Shown one piece after another: positions 7,797-16,655 of a stretch of DNA of 41,053 nt (positions are counted from its first letter, which is position 1; each line of letters starts with the position of its first letter). Source of the DNA: CAYRZL01 sp964428795. GTDB taxonomy: Bacteria > Bacillota > Clostridia > Lachnospirales > Lachnospiraceae. The stretch spans positions 1 to 41,053 of the forward strand of contig CAYRZL010000014.1 of assembly GCA_964428795.1 (NCBI GenBank). Reading direction: 5' to 3'. The notes beneath the pieces were generated by a model, which saw only the letters and a program-made list of their open reading frames with translations, had not been told where the DNA came from and searched no databases. The translations under genes were made by a program, and so were the position numbers.

Positions 7797-8416
7797 AAAT
7801 TGCGGTTATGGTATCCGGAGGCGGTACGAATTTGCAGGCAATCATAGATGCCATTGGAAACGGAACGATCACCAATGCGGAAATTGCGCTGGTCATCAGT
7901 AATAATAAATCAGCCTTTGCTCTTGAACGGGCAGAGAAAGCCGGAATTTCTAACAAGTGTATTTCACCAAAGGATTATGAGACCCGCGGGCAGTTTAATG
8001 AGGCGCTGCTTGCTGCAGTGCATGAGGCGGATGTGGATCTGATCGTTCTGGCAGGCTTTCTGGTTGTGATACCTGAGGCTATGATTCAAAAATACAGAAA
8101 CAGGATCATCAACATTCACCCATCACTGATCCCTTCCTTCTGCGGAACGGGATATTACGGATTGAAAGTGCACGAGGGTGCGTTGGCACGAGGGGTAAAG
8201 GTTACCGGAGCTACATGCCATTTCGTGGATGAGGGTACGGACACCGGCCCGATCATTCTTCAGAAAGCAGTGGAAGTAAAACAGGGCGATACACCAAAGG
8301 AACTGCAGCAGCGTGTGATGGAGCAGGCGGAGTGGATCATTCTGCCAAAAGCCATTGATCTGATCGCAAACGGGAAAGTGTCTGTGACAGATGGTTCGGT
8401 GTATATTTCCGAGTGA
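7790..8416 (+). CDS. purN: Phosphoribosylglycinamide formyltransferase (10-formyl-THF type)
   Basis: A 208-residue GAR transformylase, moving the formyl group from 10-formyltetrahydrofolate to GAR in the third step of purine synthesis. It begins with the VMVSGGGTNLQAIIDA phosphate-binding loop (about residues 5-20) and carries the catalytic Asn and His in NIHPSLIPSF (about 106-115) and the conserved Asp in HFVDEGTDTGPI (about 143-154). Length is normal. It overlaps purM and is separated from purD by 139 bases containing a long perfect inverted repeat. Confidence 0.95.
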   Translation: MLKIAVMVSGGGTNLQAIIDAIGNGTITNAEIALVISNNKSAFALERAEKAGISNKCISPKDYETRGQFNEALLAAVHEADVDLIVLAGFLVVIPEAMIQKYRNRIINIHPSLIPSFCGTGYYGLKVHEGALARGVKVTGATCHFVDEGTDTGPIILQKAVEVKQGDTPKELQQRVMEQAEWIILPKAIDLIANGKVSVTDGSVYISE

Positions 8417-8439
8417 CGAGTTATTTTCACAGTGTAAAT

Positions 8440-8525
8440 GGATATTTCATATTTGCAGCAGGATAAGACGAGGCTAAGGAACGTAGTTCCATCGAGACTT
8501 ATCCTGCTGCAAATATGAAATATCC
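8440..8525. repeat. Long perfect inverted repeat between purN and purD
   Basis: Two 28-base arms (8440-8467 and 8498-8525) are exact reverse complements, beginning GGATATTTCATATTTGCAGC and ending in GGATATCC-type ends. The 30-base loop itself holds a small hairpin GGAAC-GTA-GTTCC (8478-8490). It lies 23 bases after the purN stop and 30 bases before the purD start. There is no T-run after it, so it is not a simple terminator. It could be a small mobile or interspersed element, or an RNA processing/stability structure in the pur transcript. Confidence 0.85.
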
Positions 8526-8555
8526 TTCAATAAAAAATATAAAAAAGGAGACAAT

Positions 8556-9830
8556 ATGAAAGTTTTGATCGTAGGAAGCGGCGGCAGAGAGCATGCTATC
8601 GCTGCAGCAGTGGCAAAAAGTCCAAAGGTAGATAAAATTTATTGTGCACCGGGCAATGCGGGTATCGGCACGATTACAGAGTGTGTGCCTATTGGTGCGA
8701 TGGAGTTTGATAAACTGACAGCATTCGCAAAGGAAAATGAGATTGATCTGACCATTATCGGTATGGATGATCCGCTGGTAGGCGGCGTGGTGGATGCTTT
8801 TGAGGCGGAGGGATTAAGAGTATTCGGACCACGTAAAAATGCAGCGATCCTGGAAGGCTCCAAGGCTTTTTCCAAGGATTTGATGAAAAAGTACAGCATT
8901 CCCACAGCAGCCTATGAGAACTTTGACAATGCCGGGGATGCATTGGCGTACCTTGAGACTGCCAGGTTCCCAATCGTATTGAAAGCGGACGGATTGGCGC
9001 TGGGGAAAGGTGTGCTGATCTGCAATAACCTGCAGGAGGCAAAAGACGGTGTAAAATCCATTATGGAAGATAAGAAATTCGGGACTGCCGGAAATCGTAT
9101 GGTTATTGAAGAGTTTATGACGGGAAGAGAAGTGTCTGTATTGTCCTATGTGGATGGTAAGACCATCAAGACCATGACATCCGCACAGGATCACAAGCGT
9201 GCTATGGATGGAGACAAGGGACTGAATACCGGAGGCATGGGCACATTTTCACCAAGCCCGTTCTATACAGAAGAAGTGGATGCCTTCTGTCAGAAGTACA
9301 TTTATCAGCCTACGGTGGATGCCATGGCAGCGGAGGGACGTGAGTTTAAGGGTATTATTTTCTTTGGACTGATGCTCACTGAGGATGGACCGAAGGTGCT
9401 TGAGTACAATGCGCGTTTTGGTGATCCGGAGGCTCAGGTCGTATTGCCCCGCATGAAAAATGATATTGTTGAAGTGGCGGAGGCATGTATCGATGGCACA
9501 CTGGATCAGATCGACTTACAGTTTGAGGATAATGCGGCAGTATGCGTTGTTCTTGCCAGCGAGGGTTATCCGGTTTCCTATGAAAAAGGATTTGAGATCA
9601 GCGGTCTGAAACGGTTTGACAAAGAAGAGGGCTATTACTGTTTCCATGCAGGCACAAAGCTGAATGCGGAAGGTAACTTTATCACAAATGGCGGACGTGT
9701 ACTGGGAATCACTGCGAAAGGAGCGGATCTGAAGGAAGCAAGAGCCAATGCCTATGCGGCTGCCGAGTGGGTACAGTTTGAGAATAAATATATGCGGCAT
9801 GATATCGGAAAGGCGATCGACGAGGCATAA
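8556..9830 (+). CDS. purD: Phosphoribosylamine-glycine ligase
   Basis: A 424-residue GAR synthetase, the second enzyme of purine synthesis, joining phosphoribosylamine and glycine with ATP. It starts with the Rossmann-like KVLIVGSGGREHAIA (about residues 2-16), then the ATP-grasp region FPIVLKADGLALGKGV (about 138-153), DHKRAMDGDKGLNTGGMGTF (about 212-231) and YNARFGDPEAQVVLPR (about 284-299). Ribosome site AAAAAAGGAG lies just upstream. The downstream HAD gene begins 4 bases after its stop. purH, which sits between purN and purD in many Firmicutes, is not in this window. Confidence 0.96.
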   Translation: MKVLIVGSGGREHAIAAAVAKSPKVDKIYCAPGNAGIGTITECVPIGAMEFDKLTAFAKENEIDLTIIGMDDPLVGGVVDAFEAEGLRVFGPRKNAAILEGSKAFSKDLMKKYSIPTAAYENFDNAGDALAYLETARFPIVLKADGLALGKGVLICNNLQEAKDGVKSIMEDKKFGTAGNRMVIEEFMTGREVSVLSYVDGKTIKTMTSAQDHKRAMDGDKGLNTGGMGTFSPSPFYTEEVDAFCQKYIYQPTVDAMAAEGREFKGIIFFGLMLTEDGPKVLEYNARFGDPEAQVVLPRMKNDIVEVAEACIDGTLDQIDLQFEDNAAVCVVLASEGYPVSYEKGFEISGLKRFDKEEGYYCFHAGTKLNAEGNFITNGGRVLGITAKGADLKEARANAYAAAEWVQFENKYMRHDIGKAIDEA

Positions 9831-9833
9831 GAT

Positions 9834-10472
9834 ATGAGTAAGATCGGAATTATATTTGATATGGATGGCACTCTGTGGGATTCCTCCGCGCAGATTCCGG
9901 TGGCATGGAATCAGGTATTTGCAGATTGCCCGGATCTGAACGGATATCAGATCACCCCGGAGGAGCTGCAGGGATATATGGGAATGCCCATGGATAAGAT
10001 GGCTTTTCTCATGATGCCGGATGTACCAAGGGAGCGTGCGCTGGAAATTATGCGGCGCTGCGGCATAGTAGAAAACAATTATCTGCGGGAGAACGGAGCT
10101 GTGGTGTATGAGGGATTGAGAGAAACCATGGAGATCCTTCGGCAAAAGTATCATCTTTACATTGTCAGTAATTGTCAGTCCGGCTATGTGGAGGCATTTC
10201 TGGATCATTACGGATATGGAATATATTTTGAGGATATTCTCTGCTTTGGAGACAATAACCGGCAGAAGGATGAAAATATCCGACTGATCTGTGAGCGTAA
10301 TCATCTGGATGAGGCTGTATATGTGGGAGATATTCAGGCTGACTATAATAGTTCCCTAAGAGCCGGCGTAAAATTTGTCCTGGCGGATTATGGGTTTGGA
10401 AATGTAAAAGAAGATGTACCGAAGATAGCATCCTTAAGAGAACTGCCGGGATGTTTAAAACAGATATTGTAA
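9834..10472 (+). CDS. HAD-superfamily phosphatase, phosphoglycolate phosphatase-like
   Basis: A 212-residue haloacid dehalogenase-fold hydrolase. Motif I is FDMDGTLWDS with nucleophile Asp9 and general acid Asp11; motif II is the Ser/Asn in LYIVSNCQSG (about residue 105); motif IV is VYVGDIQADYNSSLRAG (about 162-178). An alpha-helical cap lies between motifs I and II, as in subclass IA enzymes such as phosphoglycolate phosphatase and beta-phosphoglucomutase. It is 4 bases downstream of purD, so it is co-expressed with purine synthesis, possibly as a nucleotide or metabolite repair phosphatase. The substrate cannot be deduced. Confidence 0.85.
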   Translation: MSKIGIIFDMDGTLWDSSAQIPVAWNQVFADCPDLNGYQITPEELQGYMGMPMDKMAFLMMPDVPRERALEIMRRCGIVENNYLRENGAVVYEGLRETMEILRQKYHLYIVSNCQSGYVEAFLDHYGYGIYFEDILCFGDNNRQKDENIRLICERNHLDEAVYVGDIQADYNSSLRAGVKFVLADYGFGNVKEDVPKIASLRELPGCLKQIL

Positions 10473-10474
10473 AT

Positions 10475-10520
10475 AAAAAGGATTTCCTTTTCTTATCGTT
10501 TGGAAAGGGAAATCCTTTTT
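10475..10520. terminator. Bidirectional intrinsic terminator
   Basis: AAAAAGGATTTCCTTT (10475-10490) pairs with AAAGGGAAATCCTTTTT (10504-10520) with one bulged G. It lies between the convergent HAD and ABC permease genes and has A/T runs on both sides. Confidence 0.82.
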
Positions 10521-10545
10521 ATTTGGAATTTTTTTCTAATGATAT

Positions 10546-12495
10546 TTAATATACGAAACCGCTGTCCTCCTGCATAAAGTACTCGCCGCAGGTAATCAGC
10601 TCATCTTCGGAAATACCGAGATCAGATAATGCCTGTATGAGATGCCTGCAATTCACGGATAGAGAAACGTAGGCGTTGGAGTCGGTAGCCTGAGGTTCCT
10701 CATAATAATATTCTTCGTGAATAATGCCGAAGAAATTTGTCTGATAAGTATCCCACGGATCTTCCATTTTTTTTATGCCGGATGGGCAATGAAAGGAAAA
10801 TGAAAGATCGTTGTAATATACCTCATCCTCTGAATACCGGAAATCTATATTGCCTTCCTGCAAATCCTTGCAGAGCGCGTCAAAGAGTATATCGGCTTCT
10901 TCAGCGGAAAAAACGGTGGTATTCATAATACCGTTTCTCTGATCAGAAAGAGTAGTAAAGGTTGCATCCGTCAAAGATATTTCCTCGTAGTTTTCACAGA
11001 AATAATAGGATAAATAGTGATCCGGCTGCTGTTCCAGAGAGAGTATCCGGGCAGATGCGGAGTATGCGCCCGAAGCTTCTGTATCTGAAAACGGAATCGG
11101 ATATTCCCGGCGAAGGGTAGTTCCGTCTTTCAGTGTGAAGATGATACTCATATAAGAAACTAAAATATCATCGTTGATGGAAGCAGATTTTTCATATTCC
11201 AGAAAAATTTTCTTATTGTCAAGGATATTCTGATGAAGGCTTTTTATCTTTTCTATATCGTATTCAGCAGAAAACGAAACAGGATAATCACAGCATATTG
11301 TAACCTTCTCTATGTCACTGGTTTCGGGTATATATGAAGTAAAGCCAAAAACATCCAATTTCAGGCAGATCAGCATCAGGGAGCTGAGAATGGCAAATGC
11401 GCCCCATTCCAACAATCTTTTACGGGCGAACACCTTGAATTTTTTGCGAAGAAGCATTTCTGCCGTAAAGAAGGATACAAACCCGAATATAAGCAGGCAG
11501 ATGAATAATGCCGCAAAAAAGGTGTATCCATTAAAGCAGATTTCCGTGATCAGCAGCGCAAGACCAAGACCGATGACTAATCCGCATACCCAGCGGAATA
11601 TGGGTTTGATCCATTGGATCGCAATGATATCACCTGCCACCTCCAGTTGACGCCGGCGGTAAAGAAGGATACTGACCCATACAAGAACTGCTCCGGTAAT
11701 TGCATATGCGATCACATACGGAATGCCGGAAAAGCCTGACAATACAATTCCGGTGGCCGTGCTGCCGCTCCATTCAAATTTTACATATCTTGCAAGATAA
11801 TAAAGGGGGGAGAAATAATCTCCCGTTTTGCCGACAAGGGTATACAGGCTGCCGGAAATTGTATAAGCGCTCATTCCATAGCATAAATGCGATATGCTTT
11901 CCAGAATGAGAATTTTGCATGTAGTAAACAGAAGGTTGAACCCAAAAAAATAAACTACAGCAGTGACGGGATGTCCCGTGAGCATGCAGCAAAAGGCCGC
12001 CATACTGAAAAAGAAAAATGTAATTCCGATGGACAGCAGCAGCCAGTGAACCAGATATTCGCTGGACGGAATATTGATGGCAATGCTGATAAATGTACTC
12101 AGGAAAAATATCAATATCTGCGGCAGGAGTAAAAATAACAATCCAGATATATAGTTGGTGAAAAATAATTCTTTCCTGCGTACAGGCAGCGCATGGACCA
12201 TGTTGCAGCTTCTGGCATTGTACAGGTAGGAAAACAGTGCCAATGCGATCAGAATTGCAAAAATTGCCGGTACAAATGGGTTGATCCCCGCATTCAAAAT
12301 GTTGGCAAGACATTGTATTTTGCTGTTTGCAAGCTCTTCTGCTGTCATATTGGAATGATAGAGTGTCATTTTCGTGAGCAGTTGAAAAGGCATTATAAAG
12401 AAGAGAATGACAGTGTACAATGCCCAAAGGGGCCAGAATCTTCCGACATTTTTTTTAAATATTGCCGCATTAAAACAGGATGTCTTTGACTTCAT
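10546..12495 (-). CDS. ABC-2 type permease with large extracytoplasmic tail
   Basis: About 649 residues. The first 350 or so hold hydrophobic spans (for example VILFFIMPFQLL, IFAILIALALFSYL, ISGLLFLLLPQILIFFL) in an ABC-2-like arrangement with the MVHALPVRRKELFFTNY loop typical of YtrC/YtrD-type permeases. After a last span near residue 385 comes a soluble C-terminal domain of roughly 250 residues, probably outside the membrane. The ATG at 12495 is preferred over an upstream GTG because GGAGG sits 8 bases ahead. It overlaps the ATPase gene by 26 bases, forming a GntR-ATPase-permease operon of the kind that responds to cell-envelope stress or antibiotics in Firmicutes. Substrate unknown. Confidence 0.8.
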   Translation of the reverse strand: MKSKTSCFNAAIFKKNVGRFWPLWALYTVILFFIMPFQLLTKMTLYHSNMTAEELANSKIQCLANILNAGINPFVPAIFAILIALALFSYLYNARSCNMVHALPVRRKELFFTNYISGLLFLLLPQILIFFLSTFISIAINIPSSEYLVHWLLLSIGITFFFFSMAAFCCMLTGHPVTAVVYFFGFNLLFTTCKILILESISHLCYGMSAYTISGSLYTLVGKTGDYFSPLYYLARYVKFEWSGSTATGIVLSGFSGIPYVIAYAITGAVLVWVSILLYRRRQLEVAGDIIAIQWIKPIFRWVCGLVIGLGLALLITEICFNGYTFFAALFICLLIFGFVSFFTAEMLLRKKFKVFARKRLLEWGAFAILSSLMLICLKLDVFGFTSYIPETSDIEKVTICCDYPVSFSAEYDIEKIKSLHQNILDNKKIFLEYEKSASINDDILVSYMSIIFTLKDGTTLRREYPIPFSDTEASGAYSASARILSLEQQPDHYLSYYFCENYEEISLTDATFTTLSDQRNGIMNTTVFSAEEADILFDALCKDLQEGNIDFRYSEDEVYYNDLSFSFHCPSGIKKMEDPWDTYQTNFFGIIHEEYYYEEPQATDSNAYVSLSVNCRHLIQALSDLGISEDELITCGEYFMQEDSGFVY

Positions 12496-13369
12496 AATCA
12501 GCACCTCCCATTTCGTAGATGAAAATTTCCTCCAGGGTCAAAGGCAGCACATCAATCAGCATGGGATGCAGCAGCTTTAGCTGGCTTTTTGCTTCAGCCG
12601 GATTGCCCCGAACTATCAATGTGTACACTCGTCCGGTGTTGGACATGTGCAGTATTTCAAAATGATCAGGCAGCGTGGGCATTCCTTCCTGAAAAGCCAC
12701 CTGGATTTTGGATATATTGCCCTGCAGGTCATTCAAAGAGCGCTCTATCATAATCTTCCCGTGGTGCATAATGCCTACATGGTCGCATACATCCTCCAGC
12801 TCACGAAGATTGTGGGAGGATATAAGCACGGTCATTTCACGTTCTGTCACTGCGGAGAGAATCAATCCCCAAATCTGGCGGCGCATAACGGGGTCCAGTC
12901 CGTCCACCGGTTCGTCCAAAATCAAAATCTCCGGCAGACAGCATATTGCCAGCCAAAAAGCCACCTGTTTTTGCATACCTTTGGACAGGCGGCGGATATT
13001 TCGTCCGGTGTCAATATCGGGGAAAAATTTCCGGAGACGTTCAAATAATTTTTCATCAAAATTTTTATATATACCTTGATAAAAGCGTTTCATTTCCATG
13101 GTATCTGCCTGCATAAAGTAGAATAGATCATCGGGAATGTACGCTATTTTTTCTTTTATGGCGGGATTTTCAAAAACAGGTGTTCCATCTACGAGGATTT
13201 CTCCTTCGTCCGGTCGGTAAACACCGGTGATGTGGCGCAGAATCGTGGATTTTCCCGCACCATTGGGTCCTGCCAGTCCGTATACAGATCCCTTGTTTAC
13301 GTGTAAGGAGGCATGATCCAACGCACGAAATCCCTGAAAATCTTTTGTGACATTAGTTGCTTTAATCAT
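12470..13369 (-). CDS. ABC transporter ATP-binding protein (YtrB/BcrA-like)
   Basis: A 299-residue ATPase subunit. Walker A is GPNGAGKST (residues 34-42), the signature is RLSKGMQKQ (about 134), Walker B is ILILDEPVDGLDP (about 155), and the switch His is in ISSHNLRELEDV. The C-terminal extension after residue 220 is usual for exporters of the BcrA/YtrB group. The ATG at 13369 overlaps the last codons of the GntR gene (TATGATTAA arrangement), so it is chosen over upstream in-frame starts. It energises the permease encoded immediately downstream. Confidence 0.92.
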   Translation of the reverse strand: MIKATNVTKDFQGFRALDHASLHVNKGSVYGLAGPNGAGKSTILRHITGVYRPDEGEILVDGTPVFENPAIKEKIAYIPDDLFYFMQADTMEMKRFYQGIYKNFDEKLFERLRKFFPDIDTGRNIRRLSKGMQKQVAFWLAICCLPEILILDEPVDGLDPVMRRQIWGLILSAVTEREMTVLISSHNLRELEDVCDHVGIMHHGKIMIERSLNDLQGNISKIQVAFQEGMPTLPDHFEILHMSNTGRVYTLIVRGNPAEAKSQLKLLHPMLIDVLPLTLEEIFIYEMGGADYEVKDILF

Positions 13370-13739
13370 ATTTATTATCATCCTTATACAGTTGTTCAAT
13401 ACGGGTATTAAGTTCCTTTGGAGATACAGATAAAAAAAGCAGCTCCTTTACCAGTGTATCAAAGCTGTCCAGCAGTTCGGACGAACAGTTTTCGCCCTTA
13501 TGTGTACATGCCGAGGCAAAAGTACCCTTGCCGGATATCGTACAAACATACCCTTCCGTTTCCAGCTCGCGATATGCACGCCGGATGGTGTTTGGATTGA
13601 TTGCCAGGGAAGCGGCAAGCTCCCGGATGGAGGGAAGTTTTTCGCTAGGGGTGATTGCTTTTGCTGCCAGCATCTGGCGAAGACTGTCTTTGATCTGGAT
13701 ATAAAATGGTCTTGTATCCCGATAATTTATCTGAAACAT
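13362..13739 (-). CDS. GntR-family regulator, YtrA subfamily
   Basis: A 125-residue regulator with an N-terminal winged helix-turn-helix (RPFYIQIKDSLRQMLAAKAI, then KLPSIRELAASLAINPNTIR and GYVCTISGKGTFAS) and a short helical tail of about 50 residues. The short tail is typical of the YtrA subgroup, which represses its own ABC transporter operon. The start at 13739 has AAGGGAG six bases upstream, better than upstream in-frame ATGs. It is the first gene of the operon with the ABC ATPase and permease. Confidence 0.9.
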   Translation of the reverse strand: MFQINYRDTRPFYIQIKDSLRQMLAAKAITPSEKLPSIRELAASLAINPNTIRRAYRELETEGYVCTISGKGTFASACTHKGENCSSELLDSFDTLVKELLFLSVSPKELNTRIEQLYKDDNKYD

Positions 13740-13798
13740 ATTGTCTCCCTTCATCGTCCCCATAAAGTACACAGAAATGAATCGTTGGGGGATAAACA

Positions 13799-13820
13799 GT
13801 TATTATAGGGGAAGTATAAC
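13799..13820. promoter_or_regulatory. Promoter and candidate GntR operator
   Basis: The minus strand carries GTTAT-N12-ATAAC (13820-13799), a dyad overlapping a TATAAT box 60 bases upstream of the GntR gene. A partial -35 (TTTACT) lies 17 bases before that box. An overlapping alternative is TTGTAT-N18-TATACT. The dyad over the -10 box fits autorepression by a YtrA-type regulator. Confidence 0.45.
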
Positions 13821-13926
13821 ACAGAGTAAAATCAAGATACAAGAAAGATGTTCTGAGGATTTTATTAAGAAATTTTTAAGGGAAGCAATTTATAGAATGT
13901 TCATAAATCGTTCACGGTATTGTGTA

Positions 13927-13955
13927 TTGTTTCTTGCGCCAGTTAGTGGTAAAAT
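13927..13955 (+). promoter_or_regulatory. Sigma-A promoter of secA
   Basis: TTGTTT (13927-13932), 17-base spacer, TAAAAT (13950-13955), about 65 bases before the secA start. Confidence 0.6.
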
Positions 13956-14021
13956 ATTATGAGTGTTTTTGGCTTTGAACATAGGCATGCACATATATGT
14001 ATTCAGATTGGAGAAAATTGA

Positions 14022-16586
14022 ATGAGTATTTTTGAAAAGATATTTGGTACACACAGTGAACGTGAGTTAAAATTGGTTAATCCCATTGTGGACAAGATTG
14101 AGGCTTTGCGCCCTGCGATGCAGGAATTAAGTGACGAGGAGCTAAGAGAGAAAACAGCGGAGTATAAGGAGCGTCTCACAAAAGGCGAGACACTGGATGA
14201 TCTTTTGCCGGAGGCTTTTGCCACGGTTCGTGAAGCTGCAAAGCGTGTGCTTGGAATGGAGCACTATAGAGTACAGTTGATCGGCGGCGTGGTACTTCAT
14301 CAGGGACGTATTGCAGAGATGCGTACCGGTGAAGGTAAGACGCTGGTATCTACCCTGCCGGCATATTTGAATGCATTGGAGGGCAGAGGCGTACACATCG
14401 TTACGGTCAATGATTATCTTGCAAAGCGTGATGCGGAGTGGATGGGTAAGGTTCATGAATTTTTGGGACTGACCGTAGGTGTGGTATTAAACAGCATGAA
14501 CAATGATGAGCGTCGTGCTGCTTACAACTGTGATATTACTTATATTACAAACAATGAGCTTGGCTTTGATTATCTGAGAGACAATATGGTCATCTACAAA
14601 GAGCAGCTAGTGCAGAGAGAGCTGCGCTATGCAATTATCGACGAGGTGGACTCCGTATTGATCGATGAGGCCCGTACACCGCTGATCATATCAGGACAGA
14701 GCGGCAAATCCACCCGTCTGTACGAGGCATGTGATATTCTGGCCCAGCAGTTGAAACGTGGTGAGGCAAGCGGAGAGTTTTCCAAGATGGATGCCATTAT
14801 GGGTATCGAGATCGAGGAGACCGGAGATTTTATCGTAGATGAGAAGGATAAGGTTGTAAATCTGACGCAGGATGGCGTAAAGAAGGCAGAGCGTTTCTTT
14901 AAGATTGATAACCTGGCAGATGCGGAGAATCTTGAGATTCAGCACAATATCATTCTGGCGCTGCGCGCTCATAATCTGATGCATCGGGATCAGGATTATG
15001 TGGTGCAGGATGATCAGATCCTGATCGTTGATGAGTTTACCGGACGTATCATGCCCGGACGCCGCTATTCCGACGGTCTGCATCAGGCGATTGAGGCGAA
15101 AGAGCATGTGAAGGTGAAACGTGAGAGCAAGACACTGGCTACCATTACATTCCAGAACTTCTTTAATAAGTATGAGAAGAAGGCAGGTATGACAGGTACC
15201 GCTCTGACGGAGGAAAAAGAATTCCGCGATATCTATGCCATGGATGTTATCGAAATTCCTACCAATCGTCCAGTGATCCGTGTAGATCATGCAGATGCTG
15301 TATACAAGACAAAGAAGGAAAAATACAGAGCTGTGGTAGATGCGGTGGAAGCTGCACATGCAACCGGTCAGCCCGTACTGGTGGGAACGATCACGATCGA
15401 TATTTCCGAGGAGATCAGCGCCATGCTGAAACGCCGGGGTATTCAGCATAATGTATTGAATGCAAAATTCCATGAGCTTGAGGCGGAGATCGTCGCACAT
15501 GCAGGCGAACATGGCGCGGTCACAATTGCCACCAATATGGCGGGCCGTGGTACGGATATCAAGCTGGATGATGAGGCAAAAGCAGCGGGCGGCCTGAAGA
15601 TCATAGGTACGGAGCGTCATGAAGCCAGACGTATTGATAATCAGCTCCGCGGACGTTCCGGCCGTCAGGGAGATCCGGGTGAATCCCAGTTTTATATTTC
15701 GCTGGAGGATGATCTGATGCGCCTGTTCGGTTCTGAGAAGCTGATGGGTATCTTCAACGCACTGGGTGTTTCTGATGGAGAGGAAATCAAGCATAAGATG
15801 CTTTCAGATGCCATCGAAAAAGCTCAGAGCAAGATCGAGAGCAACAACTTCGGAGTCCGTAAAAACCTGCTTGAGTACGATGAAGTTATGAATGAGCAGA
15901 GAGAGATCATCTATGCGGAGAGACGCCGTGTACTGGATGGCGAAAATATGCGTGATGTGGTTCTGAATATGGTGACGGATCGTGTAGATAATACGGTGGA
16001 TATGTGTAAATCAGAGGATGGAGAGGATTCTAACTGGGATGTAAATGAGCTGAACAATCTGCTTCTTCCGATCATTCCGCTTAAACCGGTAGATGGGGAG
16101 CATATTGCAAAGATGTCCAAGAATGAGCTGAAGCAGGAATTAAAAGAAGAGGCTGTGAAGCTGTATGAGGCAAAAGAGTCCGAGTTTGAAGAGTCAGAAA
16201 CGCTGCGTGAGCTGGAGCGTGTAGTTCTGTTGAAAGCCATTGACCGTAAGTGGATGGATCATATTGACGATATGGAAATTCTGCGTCAGGGCATCGGATT
16301 GCAGGCATTGGGACAGAAAGATCCGCTGGTTGAGTACAAGATGGTAGGATATGATATGTTTGACGCCATGACTGACAGTATTCAGGAGGAGACCGTGCGT
16401 ATGCTGTATCATCTGAGAGTCGAGCAGAAGGTAGAGCGTGAGGAGGTTGCAAAGGTTACAGGAACGAACAAGGATGATACCGTGCAGAAAGAGCCAAAGC
16501 GTCGGGAAGTAAACAAGGTTTATCCGAATGATCCGTGCCCATGCGGCAGCGGCAAAAAGTATAAATATTGCTGCGGACGCAAGTAG
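14022..16586 (+). CDS. secA: Preprotein translocase ATPase SecA
   Basis: An 854-residue SecA, the motor that drives secretory proteins through SecYEG at the membrane. Walker A is MRTGEGKT (residues 100-107); the DEAD-like box is AIIDEVDSVLIDEARTPLII (about 205-224); the preprotein crosslinking and second nucleotide-binding domains follow, with TNMAGRGTDIKL and LRGRSGRQGDPGESQFY (about 545-561). The C-terminus ends in the zinc-binding SEC-C motif CPCGSGKKYKYCC (about 839-851), used for SecB or membrane contact. Full length with no disruption. A sigma-A promoter lies upstream. Confidence 0.98.
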   Translation: MSIFEKIFGTHSERELKLVNPIVDKIEALRPAMQELSDEELREKTAEYKERLTKGETLDDLLPEAFATVREAAKRVLGMEHYRVQLIGGVVLHQGRIAEMRTGEGKTLVSTLPAYLNALEGRGVHIVTVNDYLAKRDAEWMGKVHEFLGLTVGVVLNSMNNDERRAAYNCDITYITNNELGFDYLRDNMVIYKEQLVQRELRYAIIDEVDSVLIDEARTPLIISGQSGKSTRLYEACDILAQQLKRGEASGEFSKMDAIMGIEIEETGDFIVDEKDKVVNLTQDGVKKAERFFKIDNLADAENLEIQHNIILALRAHNLMHRDQDYVVQDDQILIVDEFTGRIMPGRRYSDGLHQAIEAKEHVKVKRESKTLATITFQNFFNKYEKKAGMTGTALTEEKEFRDIYAMDVIEIPTNRPVIRVDHADAVYKTKKEKYRAVVDAVEAAHATGQPVLVGTITIDISEEISAMLKRRGIQHNVLNAKFHELEAEIVAHAGEHGAVTIATNMAGRGTDIKLDDEAKAAGGLKIIGTERHEARRIDNQLRGRSGRQGDPGESQFYISLEDDLMRLFGSEKLMGIFNALGVSDGEEIKHKMLSDAIEKAQSKIESNNFGVRKNLLEYDEVMNEQREIIYAERRRVLDGENMRDVVLNMVTDRVDNTVDMCKSEDGEDSNWDVNELNNLLLPIIPLKPVDGEHIAKMSKNELKQELKEEAVKLYEAKESEFEESETLRELERVVLLKAIDRKWMDHIDDMEILRQGIGLQALGQKDPLVEYKMVGYDMFDAMTDSIQEETVRMLYHLRVEQKVEREEVAKVTGTNKDDTVQKEPKRREVNKVYPNDPCPCGSGKKYKYCCGRK

Positions 16587-16655
16587 CCGGACGTGGCAGA
16601 CAGAGGATTTGTGACCGCTATATAAAAATAGTAATTAAAAACGGAGACAGTTGAT

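Noticed and set aside
14691..15794. Long open frame antisense to secA (367 codons)
   Set aside because: It is the codon shadow of secA, with low-complexity His/Ile/Leu-rich translation, no ribosome site and no family features.
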